DNA from: JANXDG01 sp964561135
Lineage (GTDB): Bacteria; Elusimicrobiota; Endomicrobiia; DTEH01
DNA: 20,291 nucleotides
Direction: 5' to 3'
NCBI GenBank assembly: GCA_964561135.1
Contig: CAZLOB010000055.1
Span: 1 to 20,291 of the forward strand
Shown: positions 1-7,885 of the stretch, in pieces
Numbering within the stretch: the first letter of the stretch is position 1
How the letters are laid out: each line of letters begins with the position of its first letter
Position numbers and translations under genes: made by a program
Notes under the pieces: model-generated
Seen by the model: only the letters and a program-made list of their open reading frames with translations
Told to the model about the DNA's origin: nothing
Databases searched by the model: none

Positions 1-419
1 ACTTGTGCCTTTGGCTTTTAAAACACTATCTATAGCATCAATACTTTGTGTTCGTCCAATACATCCTTCCCAGATTTCTTTGATAATTCCTGCTCCCCAA
101 GAACCACTTTGTCTCTCAGTTAAGTATTTACAGAAAATTGAGGAACCGTAATAAAAGGTGAACTACTCAGATTCAATGACCAATGCGGATTATCAAAATA
201 ATGTTTAAGAAAACCTTTGTAATAGTTAACCCCATCATAAACTTCATCTCCTGCCCAGGTTGCACTGGCTTCAACCCACCACCTATTTTTAGTTGCATAT
301 AGACCCATAACATCATCATAATCATACCGATATTGAATAGCATGGAAGAATTCATGCGCATCAACATCTACAACAGACCAAGAAAAGCCGTGCAAATTAT
401 TATCAATATTTATTATGAC
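1..419 (-). pseudogene. Broken MXAN_6640-like secreted metalloprotease, 3' end beyond the window
   Basis: The middle segment (419 down to 120) encodes a zinc-metalloprotease signature, HEFFHAIQYRYD, preceded by INIDNN and followed by 'WWVEASATWAGDEVYD'. That order matches what I know of the MXAN_6640-type putative metalloproteases. The frame ends in TAA at 120. The family-like continuation (YYGSSIFCKYLTER, then GAGIIKEIWEGC and SIDAIDSVLKAKG) lies in another frame from about 165 down to position 1, so a frameshift falls near 155-170. A TAA at 422-420 precedes the middle segment. A different frame, open from a TTG at 558, begins with a hydrophobic stretch (FHYLFICFSIIFF) and ends at a TGA near 405. 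The roughly 100-residue N-terminal domain expected before HExxH is not recognisable. I read this as a decaying gene; sequencing error is the alternative. Confidence 0.6.
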
Positions 420-645
420 TTATGGCAACGGTTGTTCTTTTTCCTAATATAGTTGTTTCAGTAATAATATCTGGTTTACATTCACCGAGTACCCCCGGTA
501 ATTTAAATTGTTCCCTGAAAAATATGATAGAGAAACAAATAAAGAGATAGTGAAACAAGTTGAATTTCAGAGCTGCTAATCTTTAGCAAACTAAGGTTTG
601 CAACTACAATTTATACAAAGAGATCTTTAAACCTTGCAAAATTAC
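420..645. other. Gap between rplB and the metalloprotease remnant
   Basis: This stretch follows rplB, where rpsS would normally begin. It holds no recognisable gene. On the minus strand a frame from TTG 558 encodes a short hydrophobic N-terminus that could be the decayed signal peptide of the metalloprotease. A 6-bp dyad (GCAAAC/GTTTGC, 586-601) is present but has no T-run after it, so it is not a convincing terminator. I see no tRNA and no clear promoter. Confidence 0.4.
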
Positions 646-1473
646 CTATTTTCTCCTCTGTATTATAAATTTATTCCAAACATTCCTTTTCCTTCTTGTT
701 TTACCACCTTTTGCAGGGACTCCAGTAGGCGACTGAGGATGATTACCACCTTTTGACCTACCACGACCACCACCATGTGGATGGTCAACTGCGTTCATCT
801 TGACACCACGTACAGTAGGACGTATTCCTAAATGTCTTGATCTACCTGCCTTTCCTAAACAAACATTTGCGTGGTCTATATTACCAACTTGTCCTATAGT
901 AGCCATACAATCAAGTTTTAACATACGTATCTCACCAGATTTTAGTTTAACATGAGCATACTCACCTTCTTTTGCAAGCAATTGTGCATACGCACCAGCT
1001 GCACGACATAACTTTCCACCACTACCAGGGAAGATTTCTATGTTATGAATAAAGCTTCCCACTGGAATATGTCTTAACGGCATTGCATTCCCAACAACAG
1101 GATCTATCGCATTTTTACTACTTAAAACTTTATCACCAACTTTGATCCCTAAAGGACAAATTATATATCTTTTTTCCCCATCTGCGTATTCAACCAACGC
1201 TATTCGAGCAGATCTATTAGGATCATATTCTATCGCTATCACAGTACCTTCAATATCATATTTATCACGTTTAAAATCAATTATTCTATAAAACCTTTTA
1301 TGGCCGCCACCAATATGTCTTACCGTAACTTCACCCTTATTATTTCTACCACCTGTTTTTTTAAGAGGAACAATTAAACTTTTCTCAGGCTCTGTTTTTG
1401 TAATATCAGAAAAATCTTCTACTGTTATAAACCTTCTTGATGGTGTATACGGTTTAAAAGTTTTTATAGGCAT
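646..1473 (-). CDS. rplB: 50S ribosomal protein L2
   Basis: L2 is a primary 23S-binding protein at the subunit interface near the peptidyl transferase centre, needed for subunit association. The 275-residue product has the usual bacterial length. It shows GGGHKRFYR (about 55-63), the SH3-like core with 'GNAMPLRHIPVGS', and the invariant HPHGGG loop (231-236) holding the functionally important His. The basic tail ends RKRNVWNKFIIQRRK. The ATG is preceded by AGGGG at good spacing and lies 16 nt after rplW. It is the last ribosomal-protein gene of the run; rpsS does not follow. Confidence 0.98.
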   Translation of the reverse strand: MPIKTFKPYTPSRRFITVEDFSDITKTEPEKSLIVPLKKTGGRNNKGEVTVRHIGGGHKRFYRIIDFKRDKYDIEGTVIAIEYDPNRSARIALVEYADGEKRYIICPLGIKVGDKVLSSKNAIDPVVGNAMPLRHIPVGSFIHNIEIFPGSGGKLCRAAGAYAQLLAKEGEYAHVKLKSGEIRMLKLDCMATIGQVGNIDHANVCLGKAGRSRHLGIRPTVRGVKMNAVDHPHGGGRGRSKGGNHPQSPTGVPAKGGKTRRKRNVWNKFIIQRRK

Positions 1474-1489
1474 ATTTTTAGACCCCTAA

Positions 1490-1789
1490 TTATGCTGAAA
1501 GTTCATCTATTTGTTTTATACTTTGACCTTTTTTAATTTTTACATACGCTTTTTTCCAATCAGGTCTGTATCCTTCAAACCTTCCATACCTACGTAACTT
1601 CCCTTTCATTATCATTGTTCTAACATCTTCAACTTCAACATTGAACAACTTTTCAACAGCTTGTTTTATCATAGACTTTGTCGCATTTATGTCAACTTCA
1701 AAAACATATGTATTTTGTTGTTGTTTCAACTTTGTTGTTTTTTCTGTAATAATTGGTCGCTTAATTATTTTATAAATATCTACAGACAT
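1490..1789 (-). CDS. rplW: 50S ribosomal protein L23
   Basis: L23 sits at the exit of the nascent peptide tunnel, where it docks SRP and trigger factor. The 99-residue product has the family features: 'IIKRPIITEKT' near the N-terminus, 'NTYVFEVDINATKSMIKQAV', 'LFNVEVEDV', and the basic loop with KLRRYGRFEGYRPDWKKAYV. Its ATG lies inside rplD: the two genes overlap by 10 nt and the SD-like AGAGG is within rplD coding sequence, so translational coupling is likely. Confidence 0.97.
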   Translation of the reverse strand: MSVDIYKIIKRPIITEKTTKLKQQQNTYVFEVDINATKSMIKQAVEKLFNVEVEDVRTMIMKGKLRRYGRFEGYRPDWKKAYVKIKKGQSIKQIDELSA

Positions 1790-2403
1790 AAAAATGCCTC
1801 TTTCGTAATAAGTAATTTATTATGTTTAAGGACTAAGTATGCATTAATATCTTGGATTCTACAAATCTCAACATTTTCTAAGTTTCTTGAAGCAAGCTTA
1901 AGTTTTTCATCTAAAGTTTTATCAACAACTAATATTTTTTTTGAATCAAGATTTAAATTTTTAAGCAGAGATAAAAAATTTTTAGTTTTATGTGAATCAA
2001 GCTTTAACTCTTTGACTACAATTAAATTGCCATTTTTAATCTTATCTGTAATTGACAAATATTTTGCCAAAACTTTCTTCCTTTTTGGAAATCTCACATA
2101 ATAATCTCTCGGTTTAGGACCAAAAACAACTCCTCCTTTTCTCCACAACGGCGATCTTATAGACCCATGTCTCGCACGACCAGTATGTTTTTGTGGCCAT
2201 GGTTTCCTACCACCACCACGTACCTCAGCACGAGTCTTTGTAGAGTGTGTCCCTTGTCTTTGGTTTGCTAAATACGTAGTAACATATTCATGTAAAACAA
2301 ATTCAGGATGTTTATAATCAAAATATTTTTTCCATTTATCTGATAACTCAACTTCTTCAACAACTTTTCCAGTTAATATATCAACTATTGGTATCTTGTT
2401 CAT
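1780..2403 (-). CDS. rplD: 50S ribosomal protein L4
   Basis: L4 binds 23S domain I and its long loop lines the peptide tunnel. In some bacteria it also represses the S10 operon. The 207-residue product contains the diagnostic loop 'RGGGRKPWPQKHTGRARHGS' followed by 'SPLWRKGGVVFGPKPRDY', then the Rossmann-like C-terminal part with a central VVKELKL and 'ILVVDKTL'. The start is ATG with GAGGTT upstream, 18 nt after rplC. The last codons overlap rplW. No L4-responsive S10 leader can be recognised upstream of rpsJ; the gap there is only 22 nt. Confidence 0.97.
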   Translation of the reverse strand: MNKIPIVDILTGKVVEEVELSDKWKKYFDYKHPEFVLHEYVTTYLANQRQGTHSTKTRAEVRGGGRKPWPQKHTGRARHGSIRSPLWRKGGVVFGPKPRDYYVRFPKRKKVLAKYLSITDKIKNGNLIVVKELKLDSHKTKNFLSLLKNLNLDSKKILVVDKTLDEKLKLASRNLENVEICRIQDINAYLVLKHNKLLITKEAFLCL

Positions 2404-2421
2404 CTTGATACATAACCTCGA

Positions 2422-3105
2422 TTACTTTAATTTCTTTTTATCTTGAGAAACTTGTTGTTCCTGTTTTGGTTTAACAACCTTACCTGTTTTTTTAATCAAC
2501 ACAATCGAATTTTTATTACCCGGTATCGCTCCTTTAATAAACAACAAATTATTTTCTCTATCAATTTTGACAATCTGCAAATTTTTTATAGTAACAAGTT
2601 CGTTCCCTAAATGTCCAGCCATTTTTCGTCCTTTAGGTACACGTTGTGGTTGTTGTGAACCGATAGAACCAGGTGCTCTTAACCTATCTGATTGTCCATG
2701 AGTACGTGGACCACCACCAAAACCCCATCGTTTCACTACACCCGCAAACCCTTTACCCTTTGTATATCCTTGCACATCAACAAGTTCGTTTTCAGAAAAA
2801 ATTGAAATATCTACTTCGCTACCAGGCTCTATTCCTTCAACATTATCAACTCTTACTTCTTTTATTACCTGTGGTGGTTTGGTTATATTGTGTTTTCTTA
2901 AATGTCCTAATAATGGTTTTGTAACATTTTTTACCTTTTTTTCTCCGAAACAAAGTTGAACAGCAGTGTAACCATCTGTCTCTTTTGTTTTTATCTGAAC
3001 AATTCTACAACCAGAAGTAGATACAACTGTAACAGGAACTACTTCGTTATTCTCGTTAAACAATCGTGTCATACCAAGTTTTTTACCTAAAATTGCATTT
3101 ATCAT
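2422..3105 (-). CDS. rplC: 50S ribosomal protein L3
   Basis: L3 nucleates 50S assembly and its loop reaches the peptidyl transferase centre. The 227-residue product starts with 'MINAILGKKLGMTRLF', a standard L3 N-terminus, and carries 'GYTKGKGFAGVVKRWGF' then GGPRTHGQSDRLRAPGSIG. The 'THGQSDRLRAPGS' form of this loop replaces the enterobacterial 'THGNSLSHRAPGS'-like form. 'KGRKMAGHLGN' follows. The C-terminus adds a short Lys/Gln-rich tail. The start has GGAAGAG upstream and lies 48 nt after rpsJ. Confidence 0.97.
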   Translation of the reverse strand: MINAILGKKLGMTRLFNENNEVVPVTVVSTSGCRIVQIKTKETDGYTAVQLCFGEKKVKNVTKPLLGHLRKHNITKPPQVIKEVRVDNVEGIEPGSEVDISIFSENELVDVQGYTKGKGFAGVVKRWGFGGGPRTHGQSDRLRAPGSIGSQQPQRVPKGRKMAGHLGNELVTIKNLQIVKIDRENNLLFIKGAIPGNKNSIVLIKKTGKVVKPKQEQQVSQDKKKLK

Positions 3106-3153
3106 ATTTTTCTCTTCCTTAATCTTAACTTTAATCTATTGACTATTAACTAA

Positions 3154-3474
3154 TTATGCCATCTTTATCTCAACTTCTATACCAGAAGGTAATTGGAGAT
3201 TCATTAATTCGTCAACAGTCTTAGGAGTTGGATCAAGAATGTCTATCAATCTTTTATGAATTCTTATCTCAAACTGTTCTCTTGATTTCTTATCAACATG
3301 TGGTGACCGCAACACAGTATAACGTCTAACATCTACAGGTAATAATATAGGACCAGAAATAATCGCACCAGTACTTTTAACCTTCTCAACAATTTTTTTA
3401 ACTGAATCATCTAATATCCTATGATCGTAGCTTTTTAACTTTATCCTAATTTTTTGATATTTTTGTTCCACCAT
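3154..3474 (-). CDS. rpsJ: 30S ribosomal protein S10
   Basis: S10 belongs to the 30S head and also serves as NusE in transcription antitermination with NusB. The 106-residue product is of usual length and shows 'IRIKLKSYDHRILDDSVKKI', 'GPILLPVDVRRYTVLRSPHV' and the conserved 'EQFEIRIHKRLIDILDPT', ending 'LPSGIEVEIKM'. It follows tuf by 22 nt, with GAAGGT upstream of the ATG. The tuf-rpsJ junction joins the str and S10 clusters, an order found in many deep-branching and Gram-positive bacteria. Its NusE role is notable because an rRNA operon lies upstream in the same run. Confidence 0.98.
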   Translation of the reverse strand: MVEQKYQKIRIKLKSYDHRILDDSVKKIVEKVKSTGAIISGPILLPVDVRRYTVLRSPHVDKKSREQFEIRIHKRLIDILDPTPKTVDELMNLQLPSGIEVEIKMA

Positions 3475-3496
3475 ATTTTTACCTTCAAATTAAAAA

Positions 3497-4702
3497 TTAT
3501 TCTATAATCTGTGTAACAACACCAGCACCTACAGTACGTCCACCTTCACGAATAGCAAATCTTAGTTGTGGCTCCAATGCAATCGGAGTAATAAGTTCTA
3601 CTTCTAACTCTATATTATCTCCAGGCATAACCATTTCTACACCTTGTGGTAGCTTAATAGTACCTGTAACATCACATGTTCTAAAATAAAATTGTGGCCT
3701 ATATCCACTAAAGAAGGGGGTATGTCTTCCACCTTCTTCTTTCGTCAGTACATATACTTGAGCTTTAAACTTTTTATGTGGTGTAATTGAGCCGGGAGCT
3801 GCAATCACCATACCACGCTCAACTTCGTCTTTCTCAATACCTCTTAACAATACTCCTACATTATCTCCAGCGACTGCTTCATCCAATACTTTCCTAAACA
3901 TTTCTATAGAAGTAATAACACTTTTCTTTGTTTCTTTTATCCCTACTATTTCACAAGGATCACCAACTTTTATTCTTCCACGTTCAACTCTGCCAGTTGC
4001 TACTGTACCACGACCTGTAATAGAAAAAACATCTTCCACTGACAACAAAAAGGGTTTATCAACTTCACGCTTTGGTATAGGTATATATTCATCTAATGCG
4101 TTTAATAATTCAAAAATAGGATCCATCCATTTTGGATCTTCATTACCTAAAGCAGCTTGTAGTGCTTTTAATGCAGAACCTCTTATCACAGGAACTTTAT
4201 CACCATCAAACTCATATTTTGATAACAATTCTCTTACTTCCATTTCAACTATATCTAATAACTCTTTATCATCCATAAGATCGACTTTATTTAAAAAAAC
4301 AACTATTGCAGGAACATTTACCTGTCTTGCAAGAAGAACATGTTCTCTTGTTTGTGGCATTGGTCCATCTGGTGCAGAAACTACAAGTATTGCACCGTCC
4401 ATTTGTGCTGCTCCTGTAATCATGTTTTTAATATAATCAGCATGGCCTGGACAATCAATATGTGCATAATGCCGCTTATCTGTTTCATATTCCACATGTG
4501 CTACACATACTGTCAAAATCTTGCTATCATCACGGACAACACCGCCTTTCGCTATCTCAGCATATTCCATGGGTTTACTCATACCTTTTTTTGATAACAC
4601 ATGAGTTATTGCAGATGTCAACATTGTTTTTCCATGGTCAATATGTCCAATCGTACCCACATTTATATGTGGTTTTGTTCGTTCAAACTTTGGTTTACTC
4701 AT
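3497..4702 (-). CDS. tuf: Elongation factor Tu with a divergent switch I
   Basis: EF-Tu delivers aminoacyl-tRNA to the ribosomal A site as a GTP complex. The 401-residue product has all three domains: G1 GHIDHGKT (19-26), G3 DCPGH (83-87, with the catalytic His), G4 NKVD (138-141), G5 GSA (175-177), domain II 'GRGTVATGRVERG', and domain III with GGRHTPFF, GYRPQFYFRT and the C-terminal 'REGGRTVGAGVV'. Switch I is unusual. The near-universal segment ending RGITINTAHVEY reads DDSKILTVCVAHVEY, about two residues longer overall; the Mg-coordinating Thr is kept (T64). G1 is followed by Met (GKTM) where Thr is usual. A strong AAAGGAGG precedes the start, 33 nt after the tRNA-Thr 3' end. Confidence 0.97.
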   Translation of the reverse strand: MSKPKFERTKPHINVGTIGHIDHGKTMLTSAITHVLSKKGMSKPMEYAEIAKGGVVRDDSKILTVCVAHVEYETDKRHYAHIDCPGHADYIKNMITGAAQMDGAILVVSAPDGPMPQTREHVLLARQVNVPAIVVFLNKVDLMDDKELLDIVEMEVRELLSKYEFDGDKVPVIRGSALKALQAALGNEDPKWMDPIFELLNALDEYIPIPKREVDKPFLLSVEDVFSITGRGTVATGRVERGRIKVGDPCEIVGIKETKKSVITSIEMFRKVLDEAVAGDNVGVLLRGIEKDEVERGMVIAAPGSITPHKKFKAQVYVLTKEEGGRHTPFFSGYRPQFYFRTCDVTGTIKLPQGVEMVMPGDNIELEVELITPIALEPQLRFAIREGGRTVGAGVVTQIIE

Positions 4703-4735
4703 GGTTACTTTTTACCTCCTTTTTTAGAATTTTTT

Positions 4736-4809
4736 AGCCGAGGATGGGATTTGAACCCACGACCACCTCCTTACCAAGGAGGTGCTCTACCAGGCTGAGC
4801 CACCTCGGC
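4736..4809 (-). tRNA. tRNA-Thr (anticodon GGU)
   Basis: The 74-nt gene folds into a full cloverleaf. The acceptor stem is GCCGAGG/CCUCGGC, the D-arm GCUC...GAGC, the anticodon stem CCUCC/GGAGG with loop UUGGUAA giving anticodon GGU, and the T-arm GUGGG-UUCAAAU-CCCAU with a terminal G-U pair. The discriminator is U and CCA is not encoded. Its first base directly follows the last base of the fusA stop codon, and tuf starts 33 nt after it, so it must be cut from a fusA-tuf transcript by RNase P and a 3' nuclease. A Thr tRNA next to tuf recalls thrT-tufB of E. coli. Confidence 0.97.
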
Positions 4810-6945
4810 TTATACCGGCTGTATCACACCAACATACTTTTCCATTATTTCTTTTGGTACTTCTTCGTAATGTGAAAACTCCATTGTGTAACTTGCTCTA
4901 CCTTGTGTTAAAGAGCGCAACGAAGTAGCGTATCCAAACATGTTACTTAGCGGAACATATGAACAAACATGATAAACCGTCCCTTTAACTTCTATACTTA
5001 TCACTTTTCCTCTACGAAAATTTATATCTGATAAAACTTCTCCTAAATACTCTTCTAAAGTTGTAACTTCTACTTTCATTATTGGTTCTAACAATATTGC
5101 TTTAACCCTTTTATACACATTTTTTATTGCAAGCTCTGCTGCAATTTTAAAAGCTATCTCTGAAGAATCTACTTCGTGATACGAACCATCTATTAAAGCT
5201 ACTTCAACATCAACAACGGGGTACCCGCCTAACGGACCACAACTTAAAGCTTCTCTTATACCATCTTCAATCGCTGGAATGTATTCTTTTGGAATAACAC
5301 CACCACGAATTTTATTGACAAACTTTATCCCGCTATTTTTCTCTAAAGGTGTGACTTCTATTACTACATGACCGTATTGTCCTTTTCCACCGGTCTGTTT
5401 TATATATTTTCCTTCTTCTACTACATGTTCGGTTAAGTATTCTCTATACGCTACTTGCGGTTTTGAAGTTCTTGTCTCAACACCATATTCACGTTTTAAT
5501 CTGTCAACAACAACCTCAAGATGTAGTTCACCCATACCAGCAATTATTGTTTCACCAGTTTCATTGTCAACTTTTAGTCTCAAAGTTGGATCTTCTTCAA
5601 GCAAACTGTTTAATGCATAGGCAAACTTTTCTTCGTCAGCTTTAGTTCTTGGTTCAATTTTTTGCCAAATTACGGGTTCTGGTGTATGAATTTTTTCTAT
5701 AATTATAGGATGATTTTTTGTACAAATTGTATCACCGGTAGTAAAATTTTTTAGTCCTATTAATCCAACAATATCTCCAAAATATGCTTCTTTTATATCT
5801 TCTTTTTGTTGTGCATGTAAACGAACAATTCGTCCAATACGCTCGGTCTTGTTAGTTCTTGGGTTATAAACAACATCGTTAACCTTTATCTTCCCCGAAT
5901 AAAGTCGAGTATATAACAACTTACCAAAATATTTATCCATCTGAACTTTAAATATTAATCCACACAAAATCTCGTCTTCTGACTTTTTTATTGTTTTTCT
6001 TTGCAATGTTACAGGATCTAATCCCTCAACTTTACATTCCAATGGTGATGGTAAATATTCACAAATACCATCAAGCAGAAGTTGTATACCACGATTTTTG
6101 TATGCCGAACCACAAAAAACTGGTACAACGACATTTTTTACCGTAAGTTGTCTAATAACAGATTTTATTTCTTCTACAGTAATTTCTTCGTTCTTTAAAT
6201 ATTTATCTCCAATTTTATCGTCAAAATTTATTATTGTTTCAATCAACGTTTTTCTATAAAAATTAGCTGAATCTCCATACTCTTTAGGAATTTCTGTTTT
6301 ATAAAAAACTTTACCTTCTTCATCATCCCAAATATAAGCACATTGTTCTATTACATCAATGATCCCACAGAAAGATTCTTCTTTACCAATAGGCAACTGT
6401 ACAACCAAAGGTAAAGCTTTTAATTTAGTTTTGATTTGATGTACTGTATCTTCAAAATCTGCTCCAACTCGGTCCATTTTGTTAATAAACGCAATACGTG
6501 CTACTTCATACCTATCTGCTTGATGCCAAACAGTCTCTGATTGTGGTTCAACACCATTTGCTGCATCAAAAATAACCACACAACCATCTAAAACTTTTAA
6601 ACTACGCTCTACTTCTATTGTAAAATCAACATGTCCTGGGGTATCAATTATGTTAATTTGATAATCTTTCCATACACAATAAGTTGCAGCAGCAGTAATA
6701 GTGATACCACGCTCTTTTTCTTGTGGCATCCAATCCATTGTAGCAGTACCTTCGTCAACCTCACCCATTTTATAAATCCTGCCAGTGTAATAGAGTATTC
6801 TTTCAGTAGTAGTAGTCTTTCCAGCATCTATATGTGCAACTAAACCTATATTTCTTATTTTTTGTGGTGGATATTCTCTTGTCATAGTTTTTGTTATTCT
6901 TAAACTATCAACTATTAATATTTTACCTAATCTGCTTTCTTGCAA
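4810..6945 (-). CDS. fusA: Elongation factor G
   Basis: EF-G is the GTPase that translocates tRNA-mRNA on the ribosome and splits ribosomes with RRF. The 711-residue reading has G1 AHIDAGKT (37-44), switch I with ERGITIT (78-84), G3 DTPGH (101-105) and G4 NKMD (155-158). Later come 'GMGELHLEVVVDRL', 'GKGQYGHVVIEVTP' of domain IV, and a C-terminus with SLTQGRASYTMEFSHYEEVP. Start choice is uncertain. TTG at 6945 has AGGTGG six nt upstream, formed by the last codons of rpsG, and gives 20 extra residues. The ATG at 6885 (MTREYPPQKIRNIG) matches the usual EF-G N-terminus but has no clear SD. I give the longer form because nearly all genes here have a strong SD. Confidence 0.93.
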   Translation of the reverse strand: MQESRLGKILIVDSLRITKTMTREYPPQKIRNIGLVAHIDAGKTTTTERILYYTGRIYKMGEVDEGTATMDWMPQEKERGITITAAATYCVWKDYQINIIDTPGHVDFTIEVERSLKVLDGCVVIFDAANGVEPQSETVWHQADRYEVARIAFINKMDRVGADFEDTVHQIKTKLKALPLVVQLPIGKEESFCGIIDVIEQCAYIWDDEEGKVFYKTEIPKEYGDSANFYRKTLIETIINFDDKIGDKYLKNEEITVEEIKSVIRQLTVKNVVVPVFCGSAYKNRGIQLLLDGICEYLPSPLECKVEGLDPVTLQRKTIKKSEDEILCGLIFKVQMDKYFGKLLYTRLYSGKIKVNDVVYNPRTNKTERIGRIVRLHAQQKEDIKEAYFGDIVGLIGLKNFTTGDTICTKNHPIIIEKIHTPEPVIWQKIEPRTKADEEKFAYALNSLLEEDPTLRLKVDNETGETIIAGMGELHLEVVVDRLKREYGVETRTSKPQVAYREYLTEHVVEEGKYIKQTGGKGQYGHVVIEVTPLEKNSGIKFVNKIRGGVIPKEYIPAIEDGIREALSCGPLGGYPVVDVEVALIDGSYHEVDSSEIAFKIAAELAIKNVYKRVKAILLEPIMKVEVTTLEEYLGEVLSDINFRRGKVISIEVKGTVYHVCSYVPLSNMFGYATSLRSLTQGRASYTMEFSHYEEVPKEIMEKYVGVIQPV

Positions 6946-6948
6946 TTA

Positions 6949-7422
6949 TTACCACCTATAATGAGCAAAAGCTCTGTTTGCTTCTGCCATTTTATGCGTA
7001 TCTTCACGTTTTTTTATAACAGGTGAATTTTCTTTTTTATACGCAGCGATAATTTCTTCTGCAAGTTTTTCTTTCATTGGTTTTCCTTTTCTTTGTCTGG
7101 CATATTCTATGATCCAACGCATTGCTAATGTCTCCCCACGATATTGAGGAACTTCAACAGGTACTTGATATGTTGCACCACCGATTCTTCTTGGTCTTAA
7201 TTCAACTAAAGGTCTTGCATTTTCTACTGCTTGTATAAAAACTTTAAGTGGATCCTCTTTCAACCTTTCTTTTATAATATCAAACGCACCATATACAATT
7301 TTCATAGCCAAGTTTTTCTTACCACAATAATTAATTTTGTTAATAAACCTTTGAACTAAAACACTATTATATCTTATATCTGGTGGAATTTCTCTTCTTA
7401 CTTTAACAGGTCTTCTTGCCAT
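6949..7422 (-). CDS. rpsG: 30S ribosomal protein S7
   Basis: S7 nucleates assembly of the 30S head and contacts E-site tRNA and mRNA. The 157-residue product shows 'VQRFINKINYCGKKNLAMKI', 'AVENARPLVELRPRRIGGAT', the beta-hairpin YQVPVEV, and 'RWIIEYARQRKGKPMKEKLA', ending AEANRAFAHYRW. The start has GGAGCC upstream, 60 nt after rpsL. Its final Arg-Trp-stop codons (AGG TGG TAA) double as the Shine-Dalgarno of the fusA TTG start. Confidence 0.98.
   Translation of the reverse strand: MARRPVKVRREIPPDIRYNSVLVQRFINKINYCGKKNLAMKIVYGAFDIIKERLKEDPLKVFIQAVENARPLVELRPRRIGGATYQVPVEVPQYRGETLAMRWIIEYARQRKGKPMKEKLAEEIIAAYKKENSPVIKKREDTHKMAEANRAFAHYRW
6952..6957 (-). promoter_or_regulatory. Shine-Dalgarno supporting a TTG start for fusA
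   Basis: AGGTGG forms the final Arg-Trp codons of rpsG, is followed by TAATAA, and then TTG. The six-nt spacing and the match to the GAGGTG-type sites in front of rpsL, rpoB and rpoC favour the TTG. The downstream ATG at 6885 lacks a comparable site. Confidence 0.5.
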
Positions 7423-7482
7423 TTGTTGGCTCCTTTTAAACCTTAATTTTACTTTTTTACTTTCTAAAAATCAATACTTAAC

Positions 7483-7863
7483 TTATTTTCCTGTTTTTGG
7501 TTTTTTTGCTCCATATTTTGACCTTGATTGTCTTCTATTCTCTACACCAGCAGCGTCTAACACACCTCTTATTATATGATACCTTACACCAGGTAAATCT
7601 TTTACTCTCCCTCCGCGGACAAGCACTATTGAATGTTCCTGAAGATTATGTCCAATACCAGGTATATAACAAGTTACTTCATAACCAGATGTTAACTTCA
7701 CCTTTGCAACTTTTCTTAACGCAGAATTTGGTTTCTTAGGTGTCATTATGTAAACCCTTGTACATACACCACGTCTTTGTGGACAACCTTTTAAAGCAGG
7801 CGATTTTGATTTTTCTTTTACTTTCTTCCTAGGTGATCTTATTAACTGATTTATTGTTGGCAT
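7483..7863 (-). CDS. rpsL: 30S ribosomal protein S12
   Basis: S12 sits at the decoding centre and controls fidelity. The 126-residue product has the standard N-terminus MPTINQLIR, 'CPQRRGVCTRVYIMTPKKPN' with both Lys residues at which streptomycin resistance commonly arises, 'PGIGHNLQEHSIVLVRGGRV', and 'KDLPGVRYHIIRG' with the Asp that many bacteria modify by methylthiolation. There is no sign of a streptomycin-resistance replacement. A strong GAGGTGGAG precedes the ATG, 22 nt after rpoC. Confidence 0.98.
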   Translation of the reverse strand: MPTINQLIRSPRKKVKEKSKSPALKGCPQRRGVCTRVYIMTPKKPNSALRKVAKVKLTSGYEVTCYIPGIGHNLQEHSIVLVRGGRVKDLPGVRYHIIRGVLDAAGVENRRQSRSKYGAKKPKTGK

Positions 7864-7885
7864 AACTCTCCACCTCTAACTAAAT

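Noticed and set aside
586..601. Dyad GCAAAC-TAAG-GTTTGC as a terminator of the rplB operon
   Set aside because: The stem is only 6 bp and A/T-rich, and no T-run follows on the minus strand.
4490..4560. Frameshift pair as the cause of the odd EF-Tu switch I
   Set aside because: The alternative frames give stop codons and no RGITI-like peptide, and flanking residues align without disruption.
4601..4798. Plus-strand frame ending in WDLNPRPPPYQGG
   Set aside because: This peptide is the well-known artefact of reading a tRNA gene in reverse; it overlaps tRNA-Thr and tuf.
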